A stretch of DNA of 64,000 nucleotides. Origin: Enoplolaimus lenunculus (lineage: Eukaryota > Nematoda > Enoplea > Enoplida > Thoracostomopsidae). The notes below the pieces were generated by a model, which worked only from the letters and a program-made list of their open reading frames with translations, had not been told where the DNA came from and did not search any database. Both the position numbers and the translations under genes were made by a program. The DNA lies in the NCBI GenBank assembly GCA_030248215.1, contig JASANG010001003.1:1-64000 (forward strand), in the 5' to 3' direction. Shown here one piece after another: positions 36,801 to 46,305 of this stretch (position 1 is the first letter of the stretch; every line of letters begins with the position of its first letter).

Positions 36801-39800
36801 CCTATCGCCTTCTCCTGATGGCTCTTTGTGACAAAACCACTCTTGTTGTTGACTAAGCGGAGGTAATTGTTGTGATAGTTGCTCGCTTTCTGACAATGCA
36901 TGTTCGAGATCAGCATCGAGCATTGAAGTGGACTTAAAGTCCTCTAAAATGGAAACAGGAGCATTTTCAACTAAATTTATAGTTATCATAAGTTGAAAAA
37001 ACTCATTTTATAGCAACTGGCACTCTCCGTATATACGTTTGCCTTACGCCAACACATCTAAATCATATGTGCCCTCACCAATTACAACGCGCACCTCGGT
37101 TTTTGAAACAAAATTGTGAATGTCGTGGTTATTTATACATCAGTCGTCACCGTCACTGAAGTAAAAGCTCTACTTTCCGTTAAATTCAAAGGCATGCTTT
37201 CCATCACTACACTAATTCAGGTTATCTGACCGCAGGCCCTGCTTCAACCCACATAGCTCCAGCACTATCTAGCTCATTACCTTCCTCGGTTCCGCCAATT
37301 GTGCTATCGTCCAAACAATCAGCAACGTCGTCTAACGACACGAAATCACCGCTACCATCCAGTGTTTTGCCGTTACCCGCATCGAATTCACCCATGCCCA
37401 CTGAGCTGATTTTTCTGCTTGCAGGACTATTTTTCAACCTTCCACCGCTACTGTTCTCATTCTGTTTCGTCTTGAGCATCATATGACTCTTGACTGGAGT
37501 TGTAGACGGACGACACTTTTTGTCCGGCTGTTTTGGAGGTGAATCATAATCGCGTTTCGTTGCATGTTTCGCAGCACGATAACTACTAACATATTCACTA
37601 TGAGATCGGCCATTGAGATCATTCGGCGAGGGCTGAGGGGCGATAAATGGATTTGGTTTTGGACGATAATCTTGTGCGGTGTCGAATGGACTGTAATGCG
37701 TTCTGTAATTAAGAAAAACAAACCAAAACATCGAAATCACAACTTAAATTAGAAAAAGTGCATTTTTTACAAATTTCAGCGTGAAAAATATTCAATATTC
37801 AGAAAACGCTTATCAGCATTCATTTTAGCGATGTGACCGGTATTTACGTCAGAAATGCAGTTTTGATGTGTTTAGACGTATAGTGATTTGACTTCATCGT
37901 TTAAATTGCGAAACAAACCCACAGTAATGAGAAATTTACTCAAATGCACTGTTTCGTCCTCCAGACTTCGTATTCGACACAGATCCATGTAACGCTGCAA
38001 GTAAATCGTTAACATCATCTTGACTAACATTCACTTGGACCTGAAACCAGCTAAAGATAATAGTTCAGAACGCTGTCATAGCTTTGCTCTGTCTTCTCGT
38101 ATGTTCATTTCATACATAACAACAATAACATAAACTATCAAATAGCTTTTTCATTTTTTCAATTCGTCAATGCGCAAATTTATATTACATCAAAACTGCT
38201 TTCGTAAAATATTTATTGACAGGAACGTCGTATATATTGTGCAGCTGCATGCAAAAGATTTCGCTTCTAATAATTTTTTCGGCTGCTGCCACCGATTTAT
38301 ACGGGTGCTAGGGTAATCGTACGTGTATACAATTTTAAAATTGTACACTCGTTAAGTCTATCTTGGCACAATTTTCCTGTTGGCCTCACCTTAACACGTG
38401 TCAAAATACGTGCAAAGTATTAAAATGTATTAAAGTGAGGTTAACAAAAAATGTAAGACGGGGTTAAAACTGTACATAAGATAACCCTATTATTACTCGC
38501 ACAAATAAGTTGCAAAAACTCAAAAATTATTGTGAACGGCGCATGGTAAACGCAAATACCTCTGGTTGTTTCGGTTTCGCTTTTGCAACACAGAACGACT
38601 TTATACCCTTAACTTTACGCATATCACCTGTCGAGTCATTTTCATCTTTTTTTCGCTCTAAAAACAAAAAACAACAAACCAAAGCTAGACGCAAACACAA
38701 CAACCATGAAACGAATATTGTTCGCACAAATCAACTGTAATAGCAATTTAACCAACACCAAGCATAAACAAAATGTATTTCTAATTCAAATCAAATAATT
38801 ACTGCGAACATATCTATATTAGATAATCAAATTTGTTGCATTACATATCAAAGTTGAGTTTTGCAACTTTCCGCAATAGAAATTTCTCAGCATATGTATG
38901 CACACGTTTCACCCAAGCGTACATACAAAACGTAAATTTACATTTGATTTCAACTTGCAATGCAACTGCTAAAAATTTTAACTCTAAAATCTACCGTATA
39001 TGTACCTTTTCTAGATTTCGGGGCTTCTGTATCCTCATCAAAAATCTCCCGACCATCATCTGCGTAACCCATTCCATCTACAATACAAAAATATATTAAT
39101 CATTATGATTCGTAAGAGCCTGTAAAACAAGCAGATATTTCTGCAGTTCATAGTAAATATATAATTAAATTTTTTGTAACGAAACTTATCAGTGTAGAAA
39201 TTTAAGGTTTTCCTAGGCCGCCGACGAGTGGGGTGCGGCAACCCCCCCCCCCCACAACTAACTGGGGGGAAGAGCTGGGGGTAGCCGAAAAGTGGGCGGA
39301 GGTCAAAAAATTTTTATGACGAAAAATTGCTATTTTTGTCTCCGAATGTAGGCAAAATGTATTTAACGCTACTTTAAAACAATAAAAAACCGTCAATAGC
39401 AGTGACAAAAGGAAAAAGTTTAAAATATAACATGTTCCAATTTTTACCGGGATGAGTCCAAAAAAGTGGGGGGAGGTCAGCTGGGCGGAGCAGTCTAAGT
39501 GGGGGTGTTCGGATGTATGGGCTCCCGTCCACCCCCCACCAGGAAAACCCCAGTAAATGTAACAAAACCACATCATCTGTAAAAACATGCAGTATTATAC
39601 AAATTGTTGTAACTTCTCACCGTCGTCAACTACAAAATCATCAGCCATGCGCTCAGTTACTCGTTTCGCGTATTCATCTTCTGTTATTACCTCATATATC
39701 GCCTCGGGCTCATCATTAATCTGAAATTACAAGAATCTACTATAGTTTGCTTTGTTGATAAAATCCTACATATTAAGTAGATACTAGATAATACGGTAAA

Positions 39801-40418
39801 ACCAAATATCCGGGGCTGGCTCCGGTAAAATCGGCATCTGTATCCGACTCTGATAAAATCAGCATCTGTTTCCGACTCCGATATTCTATATACATTGCCG
39901 AATATTAATTCCTTAACCGTTAACCTTTCTCCTCTATGCAGCAACCGCATGAGCTTGTGCCGTCTACATGCGTCAGCCTGTTACATTAGGTAATGAATTA
40001 TTGAAAATTATTTCGGTAACTGTAGGATTTAAAAGCAAATTACCTAAAACAAGACATATATCACAAGAAATACGTATATAAAGCAGTCGGGCCCCGGCCA
40101 ATATGAGCATAATTTAAACTCAATCCTTGAAAATTGCTGAACAAATTCTATTCGAGTTAACTACAAATACTGATTGGTTTTTTGTAATTTTTCACACGTA
40201 TTCTTTATGTTTCCGTTTCATTGTTACGTATTAAGCTTATTTGCAAAATAAACAGCAGGTGCACAGGAGTTGTAGTAGGTCTCTACTCCTACTTCATATT
40301 TCTTTTTTTCGCCTCGAGAGCGCAAATCCTTAAGCGCTGTGAATTTATTGCAATTTCTAGCAGATAAGTTTCTTCTGCTGCGTCCATCATTAACCGCAGC
40401 CAATCCGTAGTCTGCCAT
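20140..40418 (-). CDS. POLA1: DNA polymerase alpha catalytic subunit, complete, 36 exons
   Basis: Family-B replicative polymerase that extends the RNA primer made by primase at replication start and on Okazaki fragments, in the nucleus. Thirty-six exons with matching phases sum to 4611 nt: 1536 residues plus stop, against about 1460 in vertebrates. Seen: motif [11 protein letters not shown] (about residue 936), motif [10 protein letters not shown] (about 1022), motif C YGDTDS (about 1072), zinc module 1 (C1353, C1356, C1379, C1384) and module 2 (C1417, C1422, C1441, C1444). The start at 40418 has an in-frame TAA 12 nt upstream. The exon 6/7 junction is the least certain. Odd: exons 32-36 lie inside the right palindrome arm and are partly repeated at 1-3825, and the block after motif B reads RFAARPLA where the family usually has RFYAKPLA. 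The length and intact phases argue for a working gene. Confidence 0.95.
21932..22150. mobile_element. Short inverted-repeat element at outer palindrome border
   Basis: Imperfect inverted ends: TCACAAACAGAATTAAGTGC near 21950 and GCACTTAAATCTGTTTGTGA near 22116, with a GC-richer interior containing ATCGCGGTTG repeats. It sits in POLA1 intron 31 exactly where similarity to the left arm stops. The first bases of the window are the matching end in copy A. Confidence 0.6.
22240..24661 (-). CDS. POLA1: POLA1 exons 27-31: thumb
   Basis: Exons: 24456-24661, 23702-23834, 23052-23189, 22631-22706, 22240-22338. Landmarks: [12 protein letters not shown] and [14 protein letters not shown] in exon 27, [10 protein letters not shown] and the QGDTMFYIV block in exon 29, and [20 protein letters not shown] in exon 31. 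All five phases join cleanly. A copy of exon 30 and its flanks lies displaced at 1420-2020. Confidence 0.92.
23925..24005. repeat. Small foldback repeat in POLA1 intron 27
   Basis: GGGTTTCTGAAACCC followed by repeated ACTTAAGTAC; almost fully self-complementary. Ends resemble the larger element at 25786-26612. Confidence 0.55.
24942..30299 (-). CDS. POLA1: POLA1 exons 18-26: palm and fingers with catalytic motifs
   Basis: Exons: 30133-30299, 29731-29860, 29269-29394, 28497-28632, 27818-27936, 27296-27439, 26866-26988, 25539-25571, 24942-25034. [17 protein letters not shown] is in exon 20, motif A in exon 22, [18 protein letters not shown] in exon 23, motif B in exon 24 and motif C in exon 26. 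Exon 25 is a 33-nt micro-exon ([11 protein letters not shown]) with normal splice sites. The two motif-A and motif-C aspartates that hold the metals are present. Exon 24 carries the unusual RFAARPLA. Confidence 0.92.
25786..26612. mobile_element. About 830-bp inverted-repeat element in POLA1 intron 24
   Basis: Left end GCGTTTCCGAAATCTTACTT and right end, in reverse complement, TGGTTTCTAAATCCTTACTT; both continue into TTAATTA. No transposase frame is visible, so it is a non-autonomous element. Confidence 0.55.
30499..36943 (-). CDS. POLA1: POLA1 exons 7-17: N-terminal and exonuclease-like domains
   Basis: Exons: 36662 to about 36943, 36271-36380, 35797-35886, 35227-35304, 34202-34275, 33292-33356, 32427-32596, 32084-32183, 31557-31618, 31071-31172, 30499-30615. 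Landmarks: FYWLDAYEE in exon 7, GTVYMFGKV in exon 8, PQVSWCHLE in exon 13, FDPDMILGHD across exons 16/17 and IGRLRK in exon 17. As in other polymerase alpha proteins the exonuclease fold is kept without the usual acidic proofreading set, so it is presumably inactive. Exon 7 start could be 36943 or 36941, because two AG dinucleotides lie side by side. Confidence 0.88.
33775..34130. mobile_element. hAT-like MITE with 8-bp target duplication in POLA1 intron 11
   Basis: Inverted ends CAGGGTGCAACCGGAA and TTCCGGTTGCACCCTG, 356 bp, flanked on both sides by ACCAAAAC (33767-33774 and 34131-34138). An 8-bp duplication and CAGGG ends are typical of hAT elements. No coding capacity. Confidence 0.88.
34349..35100. 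repeat. Tandem TATGCAAATTA repeats with hairpin tail in POLA1 intron 10
   Basis: Three to four repeats of about 156-173 bp, starting near 34349, 34505, 34675 and 34848, each containing TATGCAAATTA. The tail carries a GGACGGAC run (34978-35008) and a hairpin CGAAACTCCGAG / CTCGGAGTTTCG with a 5-nt loop (about 35057-35085). The same family occurs at 13240-13890 and its mirror. Confidence 0.75.
37231..40418 (-). CDS. POLA1: POLA1 exons 1-6: N-terminal regulatory region
   Basis: Exons: 40293-40418, 39621-39720, 39006-39077, 38560-38657, 37940-38040, 37231-37702. They encode the conserved KKKYE segment, then an acidic stretch with [15 protein letters not shown], which matches the vertebrate N-terminus. 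A basic KGIKSF segment and a long low-complexity part of exon 6 (157 codons, rich in Ser, Pro, Asp) follow. In the family this region is regulatory and not needed for catalysis. The larger exon 6 accounts for part of the extra length over vertebrate proteins. Confidence 0.88.
39205..39556. mobile_element. G/C-tract element with GGTTTTCCT ends in POLA1 intron 2
   Basis: Ends GGTTTTCCTAGG and CCAGGAAAACC are inverted. The interior holds long C and G runs (13 C at about 39241) and repeated GGGGGAGGTCAGCTGGG-like blocks. Probably a non-autonomous transposon. Confidence 0.5.
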
Positions 40419-41020
40419 GAGTTGTTGTTACTTAATAAAAAGCTGCCTAAAACAAAAAATTCCAAGATTTCGCTAAAATATACTGTTCCAAACAATGCTG
40501 TAGGTTTACATTGCTGGCAAATTTAGCATATGTTTATCTTTACAAGAAACAATATATATTTAATTTATAAATAAAATGCTGCTAAGAAATATTACATATA
40601 GAACGTGGTCAAAAACTAACAGGGCTTTGCGTTAAACACAGTGAATTTTGAGCCTACTTCCTGCCTGCCCGAAAACCAAAGTAAAATTACACACCCGCCA
40701 ATAGTTTACGTACTAGCTACGTAAATAGCCAGCACAATAATTTGTTGAATGGACAATCGATAATTTGGAGCCCATCATTATACTTAATACGGCTAGCCTT
40801 GGGCTTAAAGTATTGCTAATGATTATGCTTAAATTTATTCATAGGCATTAGGACACTGTTTGGTGACCAGTTGTATATCGACGAATTGTCGTCAATAAAC
40901 GTGAAGCACTGTCTAGTTTGCTCAGTCTTAGACAATACAATTTTTCGGAAAAATATAAAATGTTTCGTGTTTTTTATATATCCAAGTTTCTGAACTATCC
41001 ATATGTTTTTTATAAAATTA

Positions 41021-41688
41021 TGCGGAGTTCACGTTATAACTGAGGCCATCTGAAACACGTTTTGTCCATGTAATAGTGGGTAACATTTTGTCTACATGTA
41101 AATTCGCTGTCAAATTCAAAAAATTTGAATTGTTTGCTATCTTAGTAATGTGACATCCACTATTTGTACTGCGAAATCATATGATATTCGAAATATTCCC
41201 CGTCAGTATCATATGACATGTTTGAAAATGTCTGCAAGCTTGTGGTAAAACTAGCATGAATGTCATGCACAACATAATGATACTAGAACTCAAAGTTTGA
41301 ATTATTGGTACTTAGAAATATACTTAGGTAAAACTTTCACCGGAAACAGAAAATACAAGTAAATTTAGTATTCGAAATCACTTACAGCTAAATTATCCGG
41401 CTTTTGATATATTATTCGTGCGGATAAACTACATTGTCCTGCATAATATCACGTGATTTTCTGTAGAATCTCAGGATATCATATGATATCCCATAAATTT
41501 CCCGCGGTAATGTGACGTATGGCTGTTTGTATACGATGATTTCTGGAGCTACGGAATTTGTAAGCCAATGTCATGTGATATTCTCATTTTGTCTACAAAC
41601 CGCTATTTAGATCACATTTTATGTCGACGTCGAATCAACAACATTGGACAAAACGTGTTCCGGCATGCCCCAAACATGAACCACGCAT
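41021..41688. mobile_element. CATATG-type inverted-repeat element, copy 1
   Basis: Inverted ends TGCGGAGTTCACGTTATAAC and GCCCCAAACATGAACCACGC, with GACGTCGAATCAAC near the right end. The interior holds several ATCATATGATAT palindromes. Confidence 0.7.
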
Positions 41689-41932
41689 ATGTTAAAACTT
41701 TTGGGCAGCCAATCCACAAGCAGCGCGCAAATTTGACAGTGTTTCAGTGTTTGAACCGTATATTTGTATAAAGCAAAACAAAATAGTGTTTTAAAAAATA
41801 AGTGCTAAACAATAAAATATAAAAGCAAAATCTTACAAACTGTTTAAGCCAAAGTAGTTTCGAACTGTCCACTACATTTTTAACAGCTCATTGGTTTCGT
41901 CGTCTGCCTGCGAAAAATGACAGCGCAAAAGT

Positions 41933-42569
41933 TGCGGGGTTTACGTTGTAACTGGGGCAGCCTGGAACACTTTTTGTCCCTATGACTATAGCTGGTAACA
42001 TTTTGTCTAACCGTTCATCCGCTATCAAATTCAAAAAATTTGAATTGTCTGCTATCCTGATATACATCTACTGTTTGTACTGCAATATCATATGATATTC
42101 AAAATATTTTCTGCGAGTATCATATGATATATTTGAAAATGTCTGCAAAATTGTAGTAAACTAGTTTGGTTGTTCTGTAGGTTGTCATTTTGTGCTTAGG
42201 AATATACTTAGGAATAAATTTAGCGAAAAACAAAAACGTAGAAGCTCATCGAAATCAAATATTAATGCTGCATGATCTGACTTTTTAGTTTAGTAGCACG
42301 CAAAAATACCATTGTCCTGCATAATATCATATGATATTCAGTAGAATTTTGGAATATCATATGATATTCGCATAAATGTCTCGCAGTATCATATAACAAA
42401 TGGCTATTTGTATACGATGATCGCTTGAGATAAGTGATTTGTAAGTTAATGTCATGTGACATTCACATTTTATCTACATAACCGCTATTCAGATCACAAA
42501 ATTTTATATTGACGTCGAACCGACTTGGGCAAAACGTGCTCCAATCCGCCCCATAACGTGAACCCTGCA
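41933..42569. mobile_element. CATATG-type inverted-repeat element, copy 2
   Basis: Ends TGCGGGGTTTACGTTGTAAC and CCCCATAACGTGAACCCTGC. Internal ATATCATATGATATTC repeats. Lies 245 bp from copy 1 in the same orientation; a related broken copy lies around 12240-12790. Confidence 0.75.
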
Positions 42570-43680
42570 AGAAGTACGCACAATACAATTATTTAAAGAT
42601 GTTATCATCAAAGATAGGAAACTCAGTGTCAGTTCTTCCGGACACAACCGCCTCTGCATTTCTCTATGGTGGAAAATTTTTAAAAAACATTGACAGTATG
42701 AATTTTTGTAGTATCTTATTATCAATTTTTTACTACGTGAAGCAGTTTGCACTCTGACTGTATTACATCATTTCTTTGCGCAGTAACAAAGGCTAAAAAA
42801 GCACTCAGTTGCAAAAACACATATTTGGGATTGCGGGAGTATAGATTTTAGTTTGGTTTGTTTTCATATTTGTATATTTCATGAATCGAAAGTGAAAGTT
42901 TTATTCTGGTTCACCGCGCCTTGCGTCATTGATATTGTTAGGGTCGTATCAAAACTGATACGGGATGTCCATTCCAGATGTACGGAATGCATTTGTCTGA
43001 CATAGTTTGCAATTTTTCACGGACGCGGAACGTTTAGTTGAAAAATATCACTGAATTGTGCAATTTATAACTCCGCTCTAATTTCCCATTTACACTAGTA
43101 AAACTTGAACACACAATGGAAAAAGAATTTAGAAACTGTTTGAATTTCCTTTTTTCTATCTTTTTCAAAATATACCTGTGCAAAAAATAGACTTCACTCT
43201 CGATCTCAATCGGTTAAGTCGAGTTTTAAACATCTTTAACCGAGAGGGAAATTTAAACAGTTTCCAAATTCAATTAATACTATTCGCTGCTTTCAAATCT
43301 GCAGTTGGAAAATGGTGTTTCAAAATTCCACATGGCAGTACAAGTATATAGCGAACGGCGCATAAAGTACAGTATTTTGTTCAGCCAATCGGAAGACACT
43401 GGGCCGGAAACACACATGTATATATTGCATGAGCGTAGCCAGGAGGTTTCAAAGGCCAAACTTCTATTTGGGATTATTCTCCAGCGCTTTTCAAGTGTTT
43501 TTTAATAAGTCTAGAAACACCTTTTGAAATTTTTATAAGACGTGGCACCTGCCTTTCCAACATCCTGGCTACGTCAATGATCCATATCCGGCCGTCACCG
43601 ATTGGCGCCGTCCGTAACCATATATCACCGTGCGGTATTGTACGTGAATTATTTAATACGATACCGTATACGGACGGCGC

Positions 43681-43890
43681 CGGACGTTGACGGACGACAC
43701 CGGACAGCGCCGGACGTTGACGGACGACACCGGACGGCGTCGGACGTTGACGGACGACACCGGACGGCGTCGGACGTTGACGGACGACACCGGACAGCGC
43801 CGGACGTTGACGGACGACATCGGACGGCGTCGGACGTTGACGGACGACACCGGACGGCGTCGGACGTTGACGGACGGCACCGAGCGGCGC
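43681..43890. repeat. 30-bp GC-rich minisatellite, seven units
   Basis: Unit CGGACGTTGACGGACGACAC plus CGGACRGCGY, repeated at 43681, 43711, 43741, 43771, 43801, 43831 and 43861. Because the unit is a multiple of three and has no stop in several frames, long open frames with 10-residue repeats arise on both strands. I treat these as non-coding. Related ACGGTATACGGATCATTGAC sequence occurs near 6970 and 17040. Confidence 0.92.
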
Positions 43891-44008
43891 CTCACGACAC
43901 GATAGCGCCGCTTTAATATCCTGTAGTATTCTATTAGCCAAGCAAATGGACTATTTTCAGGACCCTATTTATTTATACATTTTTGTTCCGGAATGCCTAA
44001 AGTTTAAA

Positions 44009-44105
44009 ATGTTTCGAAGTTTCATAATTACTTCAAGTCATTATGTATTAGCAATTGAAACTTTCGCTTATTTGATTTTATCATTTGAAAACGTTGCCGC
44101 CCAAA
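44009..44105 (+). CDS. Weak candidate first exon of the cysteine-rich gene
   Basis: ATG at 44009 opens 32 codons, MFRSFIITSSHYVLAI and onward to ENVAAQ, then a GTAAAT donor in phase 1. That is the phase needed by the exon at 46306. The N-terminus is only moderately hydrophobic and carries a Glu, so it is a poor signal peptide, and the intron would be 2.2 kb. It was chosen only because phase, strand and position fit. Confidence 0.2.
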
Positions 44106-44159
44106 GTAAATATAGTTGATCCCTAAGTAGAGGCGGATCCAAAGATTTCCGACGGCGGT

Positions 44160-44388
44160 GCACTGTAATAAATGGGGAGTCAAATTGACTCTCTCGGAAA
44201 CAGGCTTTTCCTGACTGCACAAACTGAGTCAAAATTCGACTCCGGCAGAGTCAAATTCGATTCATTAAATCGCTCAGTGAGTCGAATTTTACTCTGGCAG
44301 AGTCAACTTTGACTCAGTTTGTGTAGACAGGAAAAGCCTATTTCCGAGAGAGTCAATTTGACTCCCCATTTTTTACAGTGTAGGTGGG
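44160..44388. mobile_element. GAGTC-type palindromic MITE
   Basis: Ends CACTGTAATAAATGGGGAGT and ACTCCCCATTTTTTACAGTG; repeated GAGTC and GACTC with internal CTGAGTCA and TTGACTCAG. Confidence 0.85.
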
Positions 44389-44423
44389 CTGGCAAATGTT
44401 ATATAAAGCGCAACAATTAAACA

Positions 44424-44634
44424 CTGCAAAAAAATTGCGAGTCAAATTGACTGTCTTCGAAAATGGAATTTTCGGGACTACAAAACTGAGTCAAATTCGG
44501 CTCCACCAGAGTCAAACGTGCGACTCATTCAATCGCATTTGACTCTGGCGGAGTCGGAATTAGACTCAATTTGTGAAGTTCCGAACAGCCTACTTCGAGA
44601 GAGTCAATTTGAGTCACCGTTTTTTGTAGTGTAA
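44424..44634. mobile_element. GAGTC-type palindromic MITE
   Basis: Second copy 35 bp further on; ends ACACTGCAAAAAAATTGCGA and GTCACCGTTTTTTGTAGTGT. Confidence 0.82.
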
Positions 44635-44989
44635 TTATAAGGTGATCTTATCAGATTGTCACCAAACACTTTTCTGAGGCGAAAATGGTCATGTAGGGAC
44701 ATTACCATTTTATAGTAAAAAATTTCTGACGGGAGAGGCCTATACGCCTGCGACGCCCCCCTCTGGATCCACTAGTGTCCCTATGTTCCTAACCTAAATA
44801 AATTTCAATTTTGTTCTGTAATTAAAGACAGAGCCCAATACTTTATTATTACAATTTTTACTTCGATGGCTATATTTAAACACATCCATAGCGATAGCTT
44901 ATTTTATGTTTAAAAACCAATTAGGGCCAAAATAGATATTGGACGTATAGAGCACTTCGCCTGAAGGCGCAGGATTAGGCGTAGGCCGA

Positions 44990-45243
44990 ACACTGTAAAT
45001 TTCAATCAGTTGATTAATCAATTCCGCTAGCGAGTTGGTTCTTTCTGAATTAATATCAGTAACCACTACCTCTTCTGAGTTGAGTTGATTCTAACTCTGA
45101 GTGGAGTTGACTCTCGGTGAGTTGGTTATTTAACTCAAAATGGATTGAATCAACTCAAAATTATGGGTTCTGATAGTCCTAACCACAGACTGAGTGCTTC
45201 AACTCATTCTGAGTTAAAATTAACTCACTGAAATTTACAGTGA
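44990..45243. mobile_element. GAGTTGATT-type MITE
   Basis: Starts CACTGTAAATTTCAATCAGT and ends TCACTGAAATTTACAGTG; arrays of TGAGTTGA and AACTCA between. Confidence 0.8.
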
Positions 45244-45370
45244 AGCCTGTGATTCAGAAAAGGCTTGTCTAAGCGTAACCTTATTAAAGCCTAAATCTTT
45301 GTCTAAACTTACCTATTAGCATTAGCGCAAACCTGAACCTAGTCAAGCTTATTAGTCTTAAATGTGGGGG

Positions 45371-45544
45371 CCAATGTAAAGAACAGGGGCGGAACAGTAT
45401 TATAAGCATATTTCTAAGTCGAAGTCTAAGCGTAAGCCTGAGTCTAAGTCTAAGCTAAGCAAAAAAAATTAGTCTAAAGCTTAAACTAAATACTCTTTTC
45501 TAGCCGCACAGAAAAAAGTTCCGCCCCTGATCTTTACATGGGCC
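45371..45544. mobile_element. TTAGGC-type foldback MITE
   Basis: Ends CCAATGTAAAGAACAGGGGC and CCCCTGATCTTTACATGG. Interior GTCTAAGCGTAAGCCTGAG-type hexamers. Confidence 0.8.
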
Positions 45545-45623
45545 AATGTGGGGGAGAGGGAATGTGTACAAGAGCAAAAAGTTGTAGGTATGCTGACATT
45601 TGCGAATGTTACTTTGAAAGACG

Positions 45624-46050
45624 TACTGTTTTGACCCGAATAAGAGTGGGGTCCCCATTTTGAGCCCGAATCAATAGGAGTCCGTATCCCTAATAAGAGT
45701 CCGTAAGCGGATAGAGTTCCTAAACCCTAATTAGAGTCGATTAAATCCTAATTGCAGCTCATAAATGATTCCAGGACCAAATAATTTGAGTTCGAAACTT
45801 TAAACCGTACGTAAATTTTGAAAGTACATTCCTAAGTATAACCTTGTATTATCGCTTACGCTATTGACACAAGACAAATAAACGTTTAATTCAACGGATA
45901 ATTGCAGTACAGGATATATATTAGCAACGAAGGGCGGCGGAGCGTGGGTTAAAAATAAATAACAGTCCGTAACCGAATAACAAGGGGGGGTGCCCTCTGG
46001 AGAGGCCAAATAAATATCAGTCCCCTCCTCTTATTCGGGTCACTACAGTA
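45624..46050. mobile_element. TACTGT-type MITE, copy 1
   Basis: Ends TACTGTTTTGACCCGAATAA and TTATTCGGGTCACTACAGTA; a second copy in inverted order is at 51136-51583. No transposase frame. TA at each end suggests a TA target. Confidence 0.8.
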
Positions 46051-46059
46051 GCAATAGTA

Positions 46060-46292
46060 TAAACACCTTCCTTTATCCTAAAGGAACAAAAAGCTTAAGG
46101 TTACCCTATTGAAATTCGGCGGGAAAAACAGTACGCCCCTCAAGTAAACATGTGTCAAAATTGATTGTGACAACCGTAACAGTAGTTTAAACACGTTCCT
46201 TTAGCCTAAAGGAACAAATAGTCTAAAGCTTAAGGTTTACTCTATTGGAATTCGGCGAAAAAATAGTGTACGCCCCTCAAAGTAAACATGGG
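46060..46292. repeat. Two decayed copies of a TTAGGC-type element end
   Basis: The segment with CCTAAAGGAACAAA, AGCTTAAGG, a CTATTG-AATTCGGCG stretch and ACGCCCCTCAA occurs twice, about 125 bp apart, just upstream of the first recognised exon of the cysteine-rich gene. Confidence 0.65.
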
Positions 46293-46305
46293 TCAATTTT
46301 TTCAG

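Larger units (their letters stand above)
40419..44008. other. Intergenic region upstream of POLA1, repeat rich
   Basis: Contains part of a TTAGGC-like element (about 40770-40860), the two CATATG-type elements (41021-41688 and 41933-42569) and the 30-bp minisatellite (43681-43890). No protein-coding exon could be supported. The POLA1 promoter should lie in the first few hundred bases; no clear core element was recognised. Confidence 0.65.

Noticed and set aside
43681-43890. CRISPR-like array
   Set aside because: Contiguous 30-bp tandem repeats without unique spacers, in a eukaryotic sequence with introns.
43474-43941. 155-residue repetitive open frame on the minus strand and its overlapping frames
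   Set aside because: Produced by a stop-free 30-bp minisatellite whose length is a multiple of three; open on both strands, with no domain and no codon preference.
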